Source of the DNA: Hepsetus odoe
Lineage: Eukaryota > Chordata > Actinopteri > Characiformes > Hepsetidae
Length of the DNA stretch: 64,000 nucleotides
Assembly: GCA_017165825.1 (NCBI GenBank)
Contig: CM029367.1
Coordinates: 2,563,724-2,627,723 of the forward strand
Direction of reading: 5' to 3'
Below are positions 47,728 to 59,214 of this stretch, one piece after another. Made by a program: the position numbers and the translations under genes. How positions within the stretch are numbered: position 1 is the first letter of the stretch; each line of letters opens with the position of its first letter. The notes below the pieces were generated by a model. That model saw nothing but the letters and a program-made list of their open reading frames with translations, did not search any database and was not told where the DNA came from.

Positions 47728-49347
47728 AACTATTGCAGCATCTCTGAACGGGACGTCCTGTTATAGCATCTTATACTGTTTCCTTCATGCCATACTCCTT
47801 TGTGTCAGTGGTTTCTGTACATGGGAACTGTCCAAAATAATGGAAACACCATACTCTTTTTTTATTAGTTCATATACACAGACGTTCCTCCCAAAACATT
47901 GTCACTGTTATGGAGGTTGAGTTGTTTGAGGCTTAATTCGATAACTGCGTTGAGCTCCACCAAAGATTGCTTTATTTTATGATCCTGATCATTGAAAGCA
48001 AATATTGTGGTGGTTTTGAGGATCTCTATGTTGAGGCACCCAGAATATTATGCACGGTGGCATTTTTTTTTTTGTTGGTGAATTTAGTGATTTCTTTTGT
48101 CTGTCCTGATTTTGACCATTTTGTATGAGCTGTAATGTCCATGTTGAGTTGATGGATTCTACTGGACTACTGCAACACAGATTTCTCAAAGGGCCTCAAC
48201 ACGTCAGTCTCAGGTGGTCTCACTGTGTCTGAAATCTATAAGTCAAGATCCAGGCCAAGAAAGTATTTTATATTGACAGCACGACCATGTTTTTTGTGTT
48301 GCAGGCCATTTGATTCTGCTGGATAGCTCAACGATTTTACGGGTGCATAAAATCGCCCCATTTACAAACCATATCATGCCGACAGAACCGACACCGAAAG
48401 AGAGAACTATGGGAAGGCTGAATAAAGCAGAATCAGGCTTGGGTGAACATAGTGAAAAGGAGGTGTATATATTTCTATTGAAATATCCTCCTGCTCATGG
48501 TATTTGATAGCAGTGGCATCACTGAGTGGTGTGTGTTTACCTTAGAAAATGGAATATGACAGGTTCTAGCTTTATAAAAGTGATCAAAACCACAAAAATC
48601 AAAAAAGAGGAACAGTTTGGTAGAGAACGGAATGCTTGATAGTTGTAAAGTTATAAATTATTGCATGTTTATTGCTTGGATGCTACTAAATATGATCTGG
48701 GTGTGCTCTCAGAATCCCTTTATAACCAAACAAGTCTAAGCAGGCTGCCAACATCACACCGAGGCTCAGTTTCCAGAGCAAATAAACTTTTCTTCAGTCT
48801 TCGGGCAAAGTTTTCTGATTGCAGTCATGCATGTGCGATCTACTGCTGGCTTGGCCTTCTGTGATGGCAAAATGCAAACAGCACCCTCTTGTGGGGAATT
48901 GTAAAACATGGCATTTGAAAATAATTGTACATTTCACCAAATGAACTTTCATTTTCAAACCTCTGAAACATTTTAAATCACATATAAAAACATATATATA
49001 TATATATATATATATGTATAAAAGTTATTTTTGAGCTATTTTTAATTGGTCCATGCATGAAATCTAGGGCATATGGTGTTTATATGGCATCTAATTTGAA
49101 AGAAAATAACAATTCAGACAAATTCTTAATTTTAAAAAGCAGCCAAAACTAGACTAAGATACAAAGCTTTGTCCTTGGAGGAACGGGCTTGTCTATGATG
49201 GACTTTATGAAGGGAAATCTACACAAGGCTGTAATTGTTCAGACTGGAGCAGCTTCCGACATGGACCACTTTCTAAACCTTCATCACTTCAAGCCCTTTT
49301 CCCATACATGCAACGTAATTTTTACTCTCTGCTTTTTGTTTTCTCAG
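47728..49347. other. upstream flank of the fucosyltransferase gene; (TA)n at 48991-49016
   Basis: No gene recognised. Ends in a strong acceptor 'ctttttgttttctcag' (AG at 49346-49347), so a non-coding exon probably lies upstream. Confidence 0.4.
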
Positions 49348-49354
49348 ACTCGTG

Positions 49355-50467
49355 ATGGCTTTCTCATCAAGAACACAGCAGGGATTCCTGATAGTCACGT
49401 GCTGGCTTGGTGGACTTGGGACATGTTTGCTTTATTTCCAGTACTCCTCACCAGTCTGCTCAACGACCTCTTTTATCTCCTATTTTCCAGAATATGAGAA
49501 AAGCTTGAACAACAGTGATTCTGCTCCTTCTTTAGCTTCTCAACCAGAAAAGCCCATCTTATTGCTGTGGGTCTGGCCTGAAAACTATAGGTTCCAGTTC
49601 AGCGACTGCAAAAAGTTCTACAACATTGATGGGTGCCACCTGACGGATGACAGGAACCTCTACAACCAAGCAGACGCGGTTCTCATCTTCCACAAAGCTA
49701 TCAGGTGGGATCGGTCCAACCTTCCACCGTCCCCTCGTCCTCCCTTCCAGAAATGGATCTGGTTTCATGTCGAATCGCCAACCAACACTGCAAAAATTCC
49801 AGGTTTGGAAAACCTCTTCAACCTCACCCTAAGTTACAGACGAGATGCCGACATCTCCGTGCGATATCCCCTGACTGTCAGCAAAACGCCCAACGAGGAC
49901 TTCGTGCTTCCGAACAAAGACAAGTTTGTCTGCTGGTTTGTGTCCAACAATAACCCGAGTACGGGAACCGGCACCAGGTGGAGGTACTACGAGGAGTTAA
50001 AAAAGCACATCAACGTGAAGATCTTTGGAAGCGTGGCTGGAGCACGCATGAGGGATGAAGATTATTACCCTACCTTGGCCAGCTGTAAGTTCTACCTCTC
50101 CTTTGAGAATTCCATCCATAAGGACTACATCACAGAGAAATTCAATGCCCCACTTGCGGTCGGGACTGTGCCTGTTGCAATGGGACCCCCAAGAGAAAAC
50201 TATGAACAGTTCGCTCCACCAAACTCCTTCATTCATGTGAACGACTTTCCCGATGCAGCGGCGCTGGCCCAGTACCTGCTTCGACTGGACAAAGACGACG
50301 ATGCCTACAAACGGTACTTCGAATGGAGAAAACACGGCTCCGCCAGTCGTCACCTGAACATTTGGAATCAAGAGTTCATCACATACATTTGCCACGCCTG
50401 TGAATATATCAGTGTGCACAGAGAGTACAAACAAGCACATGAGATTTATCGGTGGTATTTTTCATAA
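49355..50467 (+). CDS. alpha-1,3-fucosyltransferase, FUT9-like (GT10)
   Basis: Transfers fucose from GDP-fucose to GlcNAc of lactosamine chains in the Golgi, making Lewis x-type glycans (family knowledge). One uninterrupted coding exon of 370 residues, against about 359 for human FUT9. ATG at 49355 is used; an acceptor 7 bases earlier indicates a 5' UTR intron, usual for this family. Type II layout: short cytosolic tail, membrane anchor at about 11-29 (FLIVTCWLGGLGTCLLYFQY), stem, then the catalytic domain from KPILLLWVWP (66). The acceptor-site block WFHVESP lies at 136-142. The family motif FYLSFENSIHKDYITEK (247-262) leads into GTVPVAMGPPRENYEQFAPP. N-glycosylation sites at N52 and N156. 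The C-terminal CHAC pair is kept. It is closer to FUT9/FUT4 than FUT8 or FUT11, but the exact fish paralog cannot be named. Confidence 0.93.
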   Translation: MAFSSRTQQGFLIVTCWLGGLGTCLLYFQYSSPVCSTTSFISYFPEYEKSLNNSDSAPSLASQPEKPILLLWVWPENYRFQFSDCKKFYNIDGCHLTDDRNLYNQADAVLIFHKAIRWDRSNLPPSPRPPFQKWIWFHVESPTNTAKIPGLENLFNLTLSYRRDADISVRYPLTVSKTPNEDFVLPNKDKFVCWFVSNNNPSTGTGTRWRYYEELKKHINVKIFGSVAGARMRDEDYYPTLASCKFYLSFENSIHKDYITEKFNAPLAVGTVPVAMGPPRENYEQFAPPNSFIHVNDFPDAAALAQYLLRLDKDDDAYKRYFEWRKHGSASRHLNIWNQEFITYICHACEYISVHREYKQAHEIYRWYFS

Positions 50468-50879
50468 TTTATACCCTAAATATATAGCCAAGTTATATAA
50501 TGTGATTTTTTAAAAAGGAAAAATATCTACATGGCTTTATGGACAAAGTTCTCAGAATGCCCTTGAAAGTGTAAATCCCTCATAGTCTCAGGAAGTGCAC
50601 TGCCTCACATCCTTGCAAATCCAAAGTCGACCAGCTTCAACTACAACAGTCACCAGGGGCTGGACCCAACCCCTTGTTTGCATCCACCTTTTGTGACCTG
50701 TATTGAAAAAACATACAAAGAATGAAAATAGTGGATGCAGAAGTTCAGGATCTCCGCTCAGATCGCAAACCAAAAATTGAATTCAGAAAAGTAAAGGATA
50801 TACTTTGTTAAGGAAGACGACAAAAATCAATTTGGACTGACCTTGACAAGCCAAGACATTGGCATCACGGCGGGGAAAT
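50468..50879. other. 3' flank of the fucosyltransferase gene
   Basis: No canonical AATAAA lies within the first few hundred bases after the stop, so the 3' UTR may be long or use a variant signal. No gene seen. Confidence 0.4.
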
Positions 50880-51130
50880 TGGGTAAAACTGTCACCTTTT
50901 AGTGAGAAGGTCCTGGGTTTGATTCCCAGACAGGACAGTCTGGGACCTTTTTGTATGGCGTGAACATGTTTTTCCTCTATTTCCTCCGGTTTCCTTCCAC
51001 CGTCCTAAAATATGCACATCAGGCGGACAGCAGATGCCAAATTGCCCTCTAGATGTGAACGTGAGTGTCCGAGCACTCGGACAGGCTCCAGCACGGGCCG
51101 CGGCCCAAATCAGGATAAGCAGTTTGGTGA
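50880..51130 (+). repeat. dispersed fish repeat, near-complete copy
   Basis: 'gagaaggtcctgggtttgat', 'tcccagacaggacagtctgg', 'cctccggtttccttccaccg', 'tgccaaattgccctctagat' and 'gcccaaatcaggataagcag'. Same family as at 30.2, 39.0 and 44.9 kb. The tcctgggtttgattccc part resembles a tRNA B box. Confidence 0.75.
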
Positions 51131-52515
51131 GCGACTAGCCAAGACATCACCCTGAATCTGAAAAAAACTGAAAACATTTAGTGAAGTCACAACATCCAGA
51201 AAACTCCATGTTGTACTTAAAGCTTGCCAATAGAAGTGCTCTTCTGAGTTCTTCTGGATGAACCTACATGGTTGACCATCTCAGGTTTGGAAAAACATAC
51301 AAAAAACTTTTATAGCTTTGTTTGTTTAGGTAGTTTTATTTATTTGAACTGTTATATCAGTGATATCTTGAACTAAGAGTAAAAGTAAAGTCGTATTAAT
51401 CAAGCATAGAGCCAATGTGGCACCATGATGTTCTATAAAAACGGAAACTGTTGCTATGGTTTGTTAAGTGTCAAAATGTACTGTTTACTTTAGAGTCCAT
51501 ACAGTCTACAAAAACGAAAAAAGATTTTTTTGGAATTGAATATGCCACTATAATGATGATCTGTTTTCTCTACAAAAAACTATATTCATGTTATGAGTGA
51601 CCTTAAGGGGAAGAAATATCAGGAGAATGAAGGATATGGACCCTTCAAAGCATAGCGCTCCTTGTGCACTGCCTGGGAAGTGAACTTTCTGCAGCCGCTG
51701 CTGCCAGAAAGAGTGTGAACGATGTGGAAAACGATGATTGCTCAACTGCAACTGAGCCGATCCTCTCCTGAAGCTTTGTATTTCCGCACAACTTCTGAAT
51801 TCGGGCTGGCAAAGAGAAAGACTTCAAAATACACTATTCGTGCCAACGTTGTCAGGCTTTTCTTGGCCTAGTTAGCTGGAAAGTTGACTAAGAAGTTGGG
51901 TAAAGTTTTGAAGATGCTCTTGCTCTTGGGTTACGTTTGTGATAGAACTGGATTCCCAAAGAAATGGAGATGCAAGGACGATGTGAGGGAAAAGGTGACT
52001 TGACATTTTATTGTACTTTTATATGCTTATATGAAGGTTTTATATGTTCTGGACTTGGATGTATACTTCAAGTTAAATTTAATTGCTACATCTGCAACTT
52101 CGTCTCCCAACTTGCTTGGGATGGTTGCTTTCCTCGTTGTAAGGTTCCAGCCCAGCCTTTCACAGTTGATCTCCTTGTTTCCTGCGTTCTTCTTGTTACT
52201 TTTCTACATCATTATCCTGCCCAAGTGTTTCATTTCTGCCTTTACTTTGTTTCTTTGTGTCCCCTTAGTGTAGCCCTAACATTTGCTCATCTTGTACTGT
52301 ATGCCATGAAGCTTCTCGATCTCTAAGTAAACACTGGGCTCTGGTAAAGTGGCTCAAACTATATTTCCAGCTACCTCGTCCACCTTGTTTGCTCTTCTTA
52401 TACTGAGAAAAAGATGTTTGGCATGGATGTCATCAAGATTTTTTGGACATATTTGTCATACATGAAGATTCCATGTATCCAAGCTTGGTTGACATAATGG
52501 ATTGTTTCTCCTAAC
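51131..52515. other. no gene recognised
   Basis: One frame of 120 codons (51964-52326, +) is hydrophobic and Cys/Phe-rich, typical of translated T-rich non-coding DNA. Confidence 0.45.
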
Positions 52516-52890
52516 AGCTCAACGTCTAGGTTTCCAACCACAATGTTGAATGGAAAAAGCTTTCATCTGCAATAAATGACCAAAAAGTGTTTCGCAAAGT
52601 GCTTTTACAGTGTAGAAAATCTCCACAAATGCATCCAAATTGAAAGGGAAATGTATTTAAAATAATACACAGCTAAAAGTGAACGAATCAGTCACTTCAT
52701 GTTTCCATTTTCACTGGCAGGAGGTTTTTCATGAACCTGTTCAACGCACAGCTGGAAACAGCAGTGATGGAAATGTGAAGATTTTGGAAAAAAGCTCATG
52801 AAGCATGAAGTGCTTTTTCAGACGAAAGCAATATTTCACAAAATTGATCAAGGAAACAATTAACGTCACCTGACTTTCAAATCCTCCTTG
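52516..52890. repeat. possible MITE-like repeat
   Basis: Starts 'taggtttccaaccacaatgt' and contains 'atgtttccattttcactggc' and 'ttgatcaaggaaacaattaa', which recalls fish small-transposon ends with 'tttccat' and 'ggaaac' motifs. A loosely similar stretch lies at 55.1-55.5 kb. Weak assignment. Confidence 0.3.
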
Positions 52891-53930
52891 CCTTTCATGT
52901 GGTTGAGATGTTTTTCTAATCCGTTGGAGATTCAGAAACCACTGCTTGATGCATTTAAAATGATTTTTTTGTTAGTTAAAGATGAGGTAAGCGTCGACAA
53001 AGCATTTTATGAGCTGATCAGCCTGTAAGGATCCATTGTGAACATCACATCATTGGTTTTTATGTGTCTTGTGAAGCGCTTCAGCATCTCCAAATCCAAA
53101 AAGTCCATCAAAAACCTCATGAAATACATATATCTTCTAAAACTGTGCAGAGTGACTCATTTGTAATATGTGAATGAAACGTTAATTCATAATTGACTAA
53201 ATGGACGGACAAGATAAAGTTCTTGCAAACCTCCATGTCTTCCAAAGCCTACATGAAAGACCAGAGCACTTTAATCACTTTTCACAAAAACGGACACTGA
53301 AGTTGAAAGCAGTGACGTGAAGATCCAGTATCTCACCTGAGGTTCTGGTTCCTTCTGATTTTCAAAGTTTTAATTTATCCTGTTAAGAACATGAAGAATA
53401 GAAGCCTGTGAGTTTTTTGTGAACCCAGAAAGGACAAAAATATGGATGATCTTTTCTCCAAGAACCAAAAGCTGCCAGTTCATCTGGATTACTTTGCATT
53501 GAAATCATTTTGCCTGGGTGTGATCCTGGTACCGTGTCATATGAAGATTTACTGAGTTAGATGTGCAGAAAGTGGCAGCAACAGAACAGTAAATGAAAAT
53601 ACTTCAGTATGCTGAGTCATCAAATATACAGATTTATATACCCATATAAATATACAGATACAGATATCTGATTTATTCTATTTTTATCATATTTCAGTTC
53701 CCAGATTAAGTTTAAAATGGACTTTCTGGCAGAGCTTAAACAGAACCTTTGCCTTTAACCTTTACGTTGAAATACACCAAAACACTACAATAAAAAAATG
53801 TATCCATCCAAAGACATCAAATATATTATTTTTCCATTTAATTCCCAAATTTAGCCAATAGCAGGTCTTATTTTAAGCCGGATGACTGACAGCCGGGCCG
53901 AATGTCTACGGCTCTTAAACAGAACCTTTC
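52891..53930. other. no gene recognised
   Basis: AT-rich sequence with no frame or repeat I can name. Confidence 0.45.
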
Positions 53931-53934
53931 CCAA

Positions 53935-54185
53935 ACTGTGAATTAGACCAAAAAGGCTTCCAAGAGTTGTTGAAATAAATAAGCCGAAAAAGAACTATAA
54001 AGTGATTTCAGAAGCTCTGGGGTTCCATTTATCCACAGTGAGAGCCATTATTTCCAAATGGAGAAAATATGTAAGAGTAATAAAGAGGCCGGGGTTTGTA
54101 ATTGCTAGCAAGTCAAAAAAAAAAAAAAAAACGAAACCAAATGAAAATCTGAGGGCCCGTAGAAAGATGGGGTTAGAAATAGATT
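53935..54185 (+). pseudogene. Tc1-like transposase relic, N-terminal part
   Basis: The frame before and after 54002 reads NYKVISEALGFHLSTVRAII and SKWRKYVRVI, matching the N-terminal helix-turn-helix of Tc1 transposases (YK-IS-AL--P-STV--II--W). It then runs into an A-rich, frame-broken stretch. No catalytic DDE domain follows. Confidence 0.8.
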
Positions 54186-55640
54186 TGGAATAATGGTATC
54201 CAGGGTGCAGTTACAAAATCCATTCCAACTAAATTTGATAACTTTTAATAACTTCTTTTATTTGTATTTTTGAAAGGGATACGGATGAAACGCTGCTTTC
54301 TTCGAATGTATAATTCCTTTTTCTCACAAATACATCAAACCAGATGAAAATACCAGATACATTTAGAACTTTAGACTCTTATAAATGTACCACATGAGTA
54401 AAGTTCCTTATTATTGTGATTGTTTCTTGCTTATTTTTAACATTTTTCATACAGGCTGTAAGACGTCTACTTTATATTCCCACTTCTTCGGGACACGTTG
54501 CAGCGCATTAGCAAAACCAATGAGTTTACTATGTTTTTATTTTGTTTTTTCTTTCTTAAAATCTGACACCAGATGCTAAGTTGGATGCTGAGACATCCAG
54601 CCATGATGGTCAGAAACTGAACACTACCGAAGGTCTGAAAGGAGGCCTACATGCATTAAAAAGCTGGTTATTTTTTGAGATATTTCTATTGTTTTTTTTT
54701 TTCATTAGAATTCAAAGAACATTATGACTATCCAGTCTCCATATTTTATTTCCCATGATACTCGTGCCATGATACTCACAGACATGATGCGCCTGCAAAG
54801 CAAGCCCAGTTTGTGCTCCATTTCCTAGAAGTCAGCAGCATCACCATCAACCGCATTCTATGGATGCAATTGAACTTGTAGGTTCTGGAAAAATCATTCT
54901 TTTCATGTTTGCATGAAGATGACCTGCTATCAGGCTCAGTTCTGTGAGAAGGCTGACAGAGTTTACACCAGCATTTAATCCAGCAGCTACAAACATGTAG
55001 ATCAGAAGGTGAGCGAAACCTAAAACTCAAGGTACACAGAACACAGCTTCTGTTGACATCAATTCTTTCATGGCAAGTGAATGAGTTTAAAATTCAGTTT
55101 TAAAAGTGCCGTAAAAATGGAATCAAACCGACCAGGTAAAAGTTGCAGCCAAAACATGGAGCAATGCAGCTAAAGCCGTGCACCAATTGGAATCCTTAAT
55201 CATCGGAAAAGTTTGCATGCATCAAAAAGCGTTTTCTTTTGGATTTTATTATAAAAATGAAAAGATGAGTGTTTTTGCATGAAAGGAAACTGCTTTTTTG
55301 GAGAATTTTTTTAGATGCAAATATGAATGCAAACATAAAATAGCACAAATCTGTAAAGAGAAACAGATTTCCATTCAATTTCGAAGCAAATAAACGCGCG
55401 TTAAAGTAACAGACCCTGTGAAAAACAGATGGAAGCGGGAAAATCGATTGATATAGACACTTCATGGCTGCTTACACATGAAATCTTTTTTAGAAACTTT
55501 TGAAGGACCAACAGCTGCGTTCAGGTAGCTGTATTCATTTTACACTAAATCTTTCTGTCTTTATTTTGTGGAATAAAAAAAAGAAAAAGCGGTAGCAGGA
55601 AACGCGAACACATGGGATCATTAAGCAGAGACGAGAAGGG
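54186..55640. other. no gene recognised
   Basis: Short frames only. The 55.1-55.5 kb portion may be an old small transposon ('gtttccattcaatttcgaag' type wording on the reverse strand), not firmly assigned. Confidence 0.4.
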
Positions 55641-55854
55641 ACGGGTGTGGACATTGTATTATAGAGTAGAGTAGAGTAGAGTGATCTTTTATTATCCCAC
55701 GAATGGGAAATTTGGGCGTTACAGGGCTCTTATAAAAAAAAAAAAAAAAAAAGACAGGTGTACAGAAAGAAAAGAAAAAATATATGAAGATATAGAGAGA
55801 GAACAGGAACAAGTACAGGAGAAAAGTAGAGGAGCTATAAATAAATAATAAATT

Positions 55855-55900
55855 ATCTATATATATATATATATCTATATATATATACATATACATATCT
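55855..55900. repeat. (TA)n tract at a nested LINE junction
   Basis: Imperfect TA repeat between the L2-like 3' UTR and the nested RTE-like fragment. A related TATTATAA run lies on the other side of that fragment at about 56090-56115. Confidence 0.85.
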
Positions 55901-56091
55901 TCTTCTTCTTCTTCTTTTTCTTTCGGCTGCTCCCGTTTAGGGGCCGCCACAGCGGATCAACTGTCTCCATTTCTTCCTGTCTTTTGCATCTTCCTGCTTC
56001 AACCCGACCACCTGCATGTCCTCTCTCACCACATCCATAAACCTCCTCTTTGGTCTTCCTCTTCTCCTCTTTCCTGGCAGCTCCATCCTCA
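55901..56091 (-). mobile_element. RTE-like LINE 3' end nested in the L2-like LINE
   Basis: 'ctgctcccgtttaggggccg' and 'ccacagcggatcaactgtct' to 'ctttcctggcagctccatcc'. Tail is (GAA)n on the minus strand. About 190 bases, 5'-truncated. Confidence 0.87.
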
Positions 56092-57051
56092 TATATTATA
56101 ATATATAATAATAATAAACAAGCAATGTAATGTTATGATGAGTTGTGGAGTCTGATGGCTGCAGGTAGGAATGACCTGCAGTAGCTCCTTCTCACACTGC
56201 GGGTGTAACAGTCTGCTGCTGAACGAGCTGCTCAGTGCTCCTACAGTCTCGTGTAGGGGGTGGGAGGTGTTGTCCATGATGGATGTTAGTTTGGACAACA
56301 TCCTCTCCTCCCCTCCCTGCTCTATGGACTTGAGCGGGCAGTCCAGGACAGAGCTGGCCCTCTTGACCAGTTTGTTTAGTTTCCCTCTGTCCCTTTCTGA
56401 GACTCTTCCACACCAGCAGACCACAGCGTAAAAAACAGCCGACGCTACCACAGTGTCATAAAATGTCCTCATGAGATGTTTGTTTACCCCAAAGGACCTC
56501 AGCTGCCTCAGCAGGTGGAGACGACTCAGGCCCTTTTTGTACAGAGCGTTAGTGTTAGTGGACCAGTCCAGTTTATTGTTGATGTGGACACCCAGGTATT
56601 TGTACTCCACCGTTTCAATGCACAAACCCTGGATGTCCACCGGTGTGATGGGGGGTGACTTCCTGCGAAAGTCAATCACCAGCTCCTTCGTCTTGCTGGC
56701 ATTGATACACAGATGATTTTGATCGCACCATCTGACGAAGTCCCTGATGACCCCCCTGTATTCCTGCTCATTCCCCTCCGACACATGACCAACAATAGCG
56801 GTGTCGTCGGAGAACTTCTGCAGGTGACAGGTGTCTGTGTTGTGTTTGAATTCCGCTGTGTACAGGGTGAAGAGGAAGGGGGAGAGGACTGTTCCTTGTG
56901 GGGCTCCAGTGCTGCAGACCACCACCTCATTTGCTCACGGGCGCTGAAACGAGTGACAGCGTAAACAGTAACTCCATCTACAGTGTTTACACCATTTTCC
57001 TTTCTTTTTTGCATGCGCTGGGATATTGTTTACGTTTATATGGTTAGTTGA

Positions 57052-57258
57052 AGGTGAAAGTGACTATTTTTGTCACTGTGAAGCACGGCACACAGCGAAC
57101 CACGAAATTCATCCTCCATATTTAACTCACACACACACACCATGCAGCAGGGGGCAGCTATTTAAAAGCCCGGGGAGCAGTGATGGGGATGCTACCTTGC
57201 TCAAGGGTACCTCAGGGAAACCTTCTGGTCTGGGATTGAAACCCAAGATCTTCTGATC
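57052..57258 (-). mobile_element. tRNA-derived SINE, head truncated
   Basis: Tail 'aaggtgaaagtgactatttt', 'gcagcagggggcagctattt', 'ctcaagggtacctcagggaa', ending soon after the B box 'gggattgaaacccaagatct'. Confidence 0.85.
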
Positions 57259-58040
57259 CTAAAGTTACAGCATGCAATAGATACGGATCTCCTTAAAACT
57301 CAAGTGAACATCATGAACTTGGTCTAAATGAAGGAAGAGCCACTCGTGCTCCAAATAAACAGAGGCCATGCCAGGCCATAGATCTGAGGCACCGGTATCG
57401 GGGATGTAGGGCTGGCGGCAAGGGGAAGATAATGGGACTATGAACTCACTGCTCAATAAGATGGATGAGCTAGCAGCACTAGTCAAAAACCATCAGGTCT
57501 ATCAGGAGGGTAATTTGTTTTTTGACGGAGACTTGTGGACATTCTGGGGTTAAAAATCATAAGATATGATTATCCTAACCAGGTTGGCAGAGGGGCGGAG
57601 CCTATCATTGCTAGGGTGCAACAGCTTGGACAGAATCCCGGTCTATTGTAAGGCTCCAAGAAGGAACTGTCTTCTTTATTTGTCCTGGCAGTCTCCCAAA
57701 ACGTCTTCTGCATTGTTTGATTGACATATTAATGCTTGGTAGTAGTCGGTATGAAAACGAGCATCATAGTTACACCCCATCCCTCTCTGCTGAGAGCAAC
57801 ACCCTTGTCTAAAACATCTAAGTAACAGAAGCAAGAGGGCAAGCTATGCAATGATGTGGACCACCACCTCGAACGGAAGTATCCACACTGAAAACAAGAA
57901 AGGAAATCAGAAACGCCATCGTGAATCCACTAATAACACACTCAGAGAAGAAGTCAATAATTCACTTTCCTAAGATTCTGTTTACACCCGGTCACTTTAT
58001 GCTTGTATGTGTATGAGGACATTAAGCCAATACAGATGAA
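57259..58040. other. no gene recognised
   Basis: Short frames only. No recognised repeat. Confidence 0.45.
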
Positions 58041-58640
58041 AGTGCAAGACGTGTTTAAAGCAGATCTCAGTCCGAGCACTTCAGAAGGGTCCTGTTCACA
58101 CCTGCATCATGTGTGTTCTGATCCCATATGCAGGTGTGGATCCCAAAACACACTCAGCTCCACATTCAGAGGTGATCCGGGCCACATTCTCTTAGAAGAG
58201 AGGATGCGTCAGGCCAAGCTGAGGTCCTGCCTACTCGACCCCCTGATCCCAGAAGATCCCTGGAGGTAGCGGGTTGTCATGGCAACCCATTCCCATAAAA
58301 CTAAATAAAAAAAGAAATGATTTAATATCCCAAAAAGCATCAAATTAAAATGACAAAGGGTCTCCTCCACCCAACAGCATCCTGAGTGGTCACTATTTAA
58401 GTGGAACACAGCAAGAAATAGACCCAGGCTGTGTCCCACTAACTGCATATAAAGAGATCCTGTCATGAGAAACGCATGTGTAGAGACATTCAAATGTCTG
58501 ATTTGATTGAATGCACGAATCACTCTATATATTAATGCCAGGTGTGAACAGGGTCCTGAGACACATCGGGTCCCGTTTAGAGGTGTGATGGAATCTACCC
58601 CTTCAGACCTGCCACTTAATGTGGAAAGGGTTTCACCTCC
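58040..58640. repeat. possible MITE with inverted 'gttcacacctg' blocks
   Basis: 'gggtcctgttcacacctgca' at about 58087-58107 is the near inverse of 'gccaggtgtgaacagggtcc' at about 58538-58557. The motif 'cctgttcacacctggcatta' is common in fish interspersed repeats. The open frames on both strands (174 and 93 codons) have no motif. Confidence 0.5.
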
Positions 58641-58941
58641 TGATGGGAGTGTCTCTTGGTTTAACTTGAATTCTTTCTCCACTTTGTATGAGCCATTTGG
58701 CTCAGATGAAGCACCAGTTTGGTTAAACTTCATCTCGCCTTGTGGTTCTTCGCCGTCCCGCTACCGGATTCATCTGGATAATCCTTAAAAGTGATCAGTA
58801 GACGCAGTTTTGCGCTTTTGACTTGAATGGAAAAACGAATAGCAGCTCAGGAACATGGTTACTGTAGACGAGATGATCTGCATATTACTAATGAGGTTTC
58901 TACAAAAAATGAAAATCCGATCAATTCTGAATTCAGACAAT

Positions 58942-58982
58942 TCAGAAACAAAGTGAGTGGGTATAAATAAGTTTGTTTTTTC
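58942..58982 (-). CDS. possible last exon of the unidentified membrane-protein gene
   Basis: The acceptor 'gacttgtatctgtag' could follow the 59215 donor. With the carried base, the phase gives about 14 residues (RKNKLIYTHSLCF) and TGA. Splice signal and phase are the only support, so other downstream exons are equally possible. Confidence 0.2.
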
Positions 58983-59214
58983 CTACAGATACAAGTCAAA
59001 AGTTCTTTAAAAGTTTTATAAAAGCATACACTCAAGGCAGATCTTTCCAAAGGAAACAGATATCTGGACCCACATAATGACTCTTCTTAATGTCCCAAAA
59101 CATTTGTTTAGGAAAATGTAAATCTAATGTTCTTGTACTTGCAGGTGCTTTGACAGCAAATTTCAATTTCTGGGCAGATTTGTTGCAGAACTCTTTCATG
59201 TTCTCTGTACTCAC

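Larger units (their letters stand above)
55655..56935 (-). pseudogene. L2/CR1-like LINE, 3' half of reverse transcriptase ORF plus 3' end
   Basis: A minus-strand frame of about 278 codons starts inside the RT domain at STGAPQGTVLSPFLFTLYTA. It passes FSDDTAIVG (motif C, FSDD in place of the usual FADD) and INASKTKELVIDFRR, then KYLGVHINNKLDWSTNTNAL and the C-terminal region ending near RLLHPQCEKELLQ. The 3' end at 55655-55745 reads 'cccattcgtgggataataaa' into an (ACTCT)n tail. The frame is largely open, so the copy is fairly young, but it is 5'-truncated. A fragment of an RTE-like 3' end interrupts its 3' UTR. Confidence 0.85.

Noticed and set aside
49189..49497. 102-codon frame overlapping the start of the fucosyltransferase exon
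   Set aside because: Different frame, spans the splice acceptor, no motif.
55621..55950. 109-codon minus frame rich in Tyr, Ile and Phe
   Set aside because: Runs across the L2-like 3' UTR, TA repeats and the RTE-like tail.
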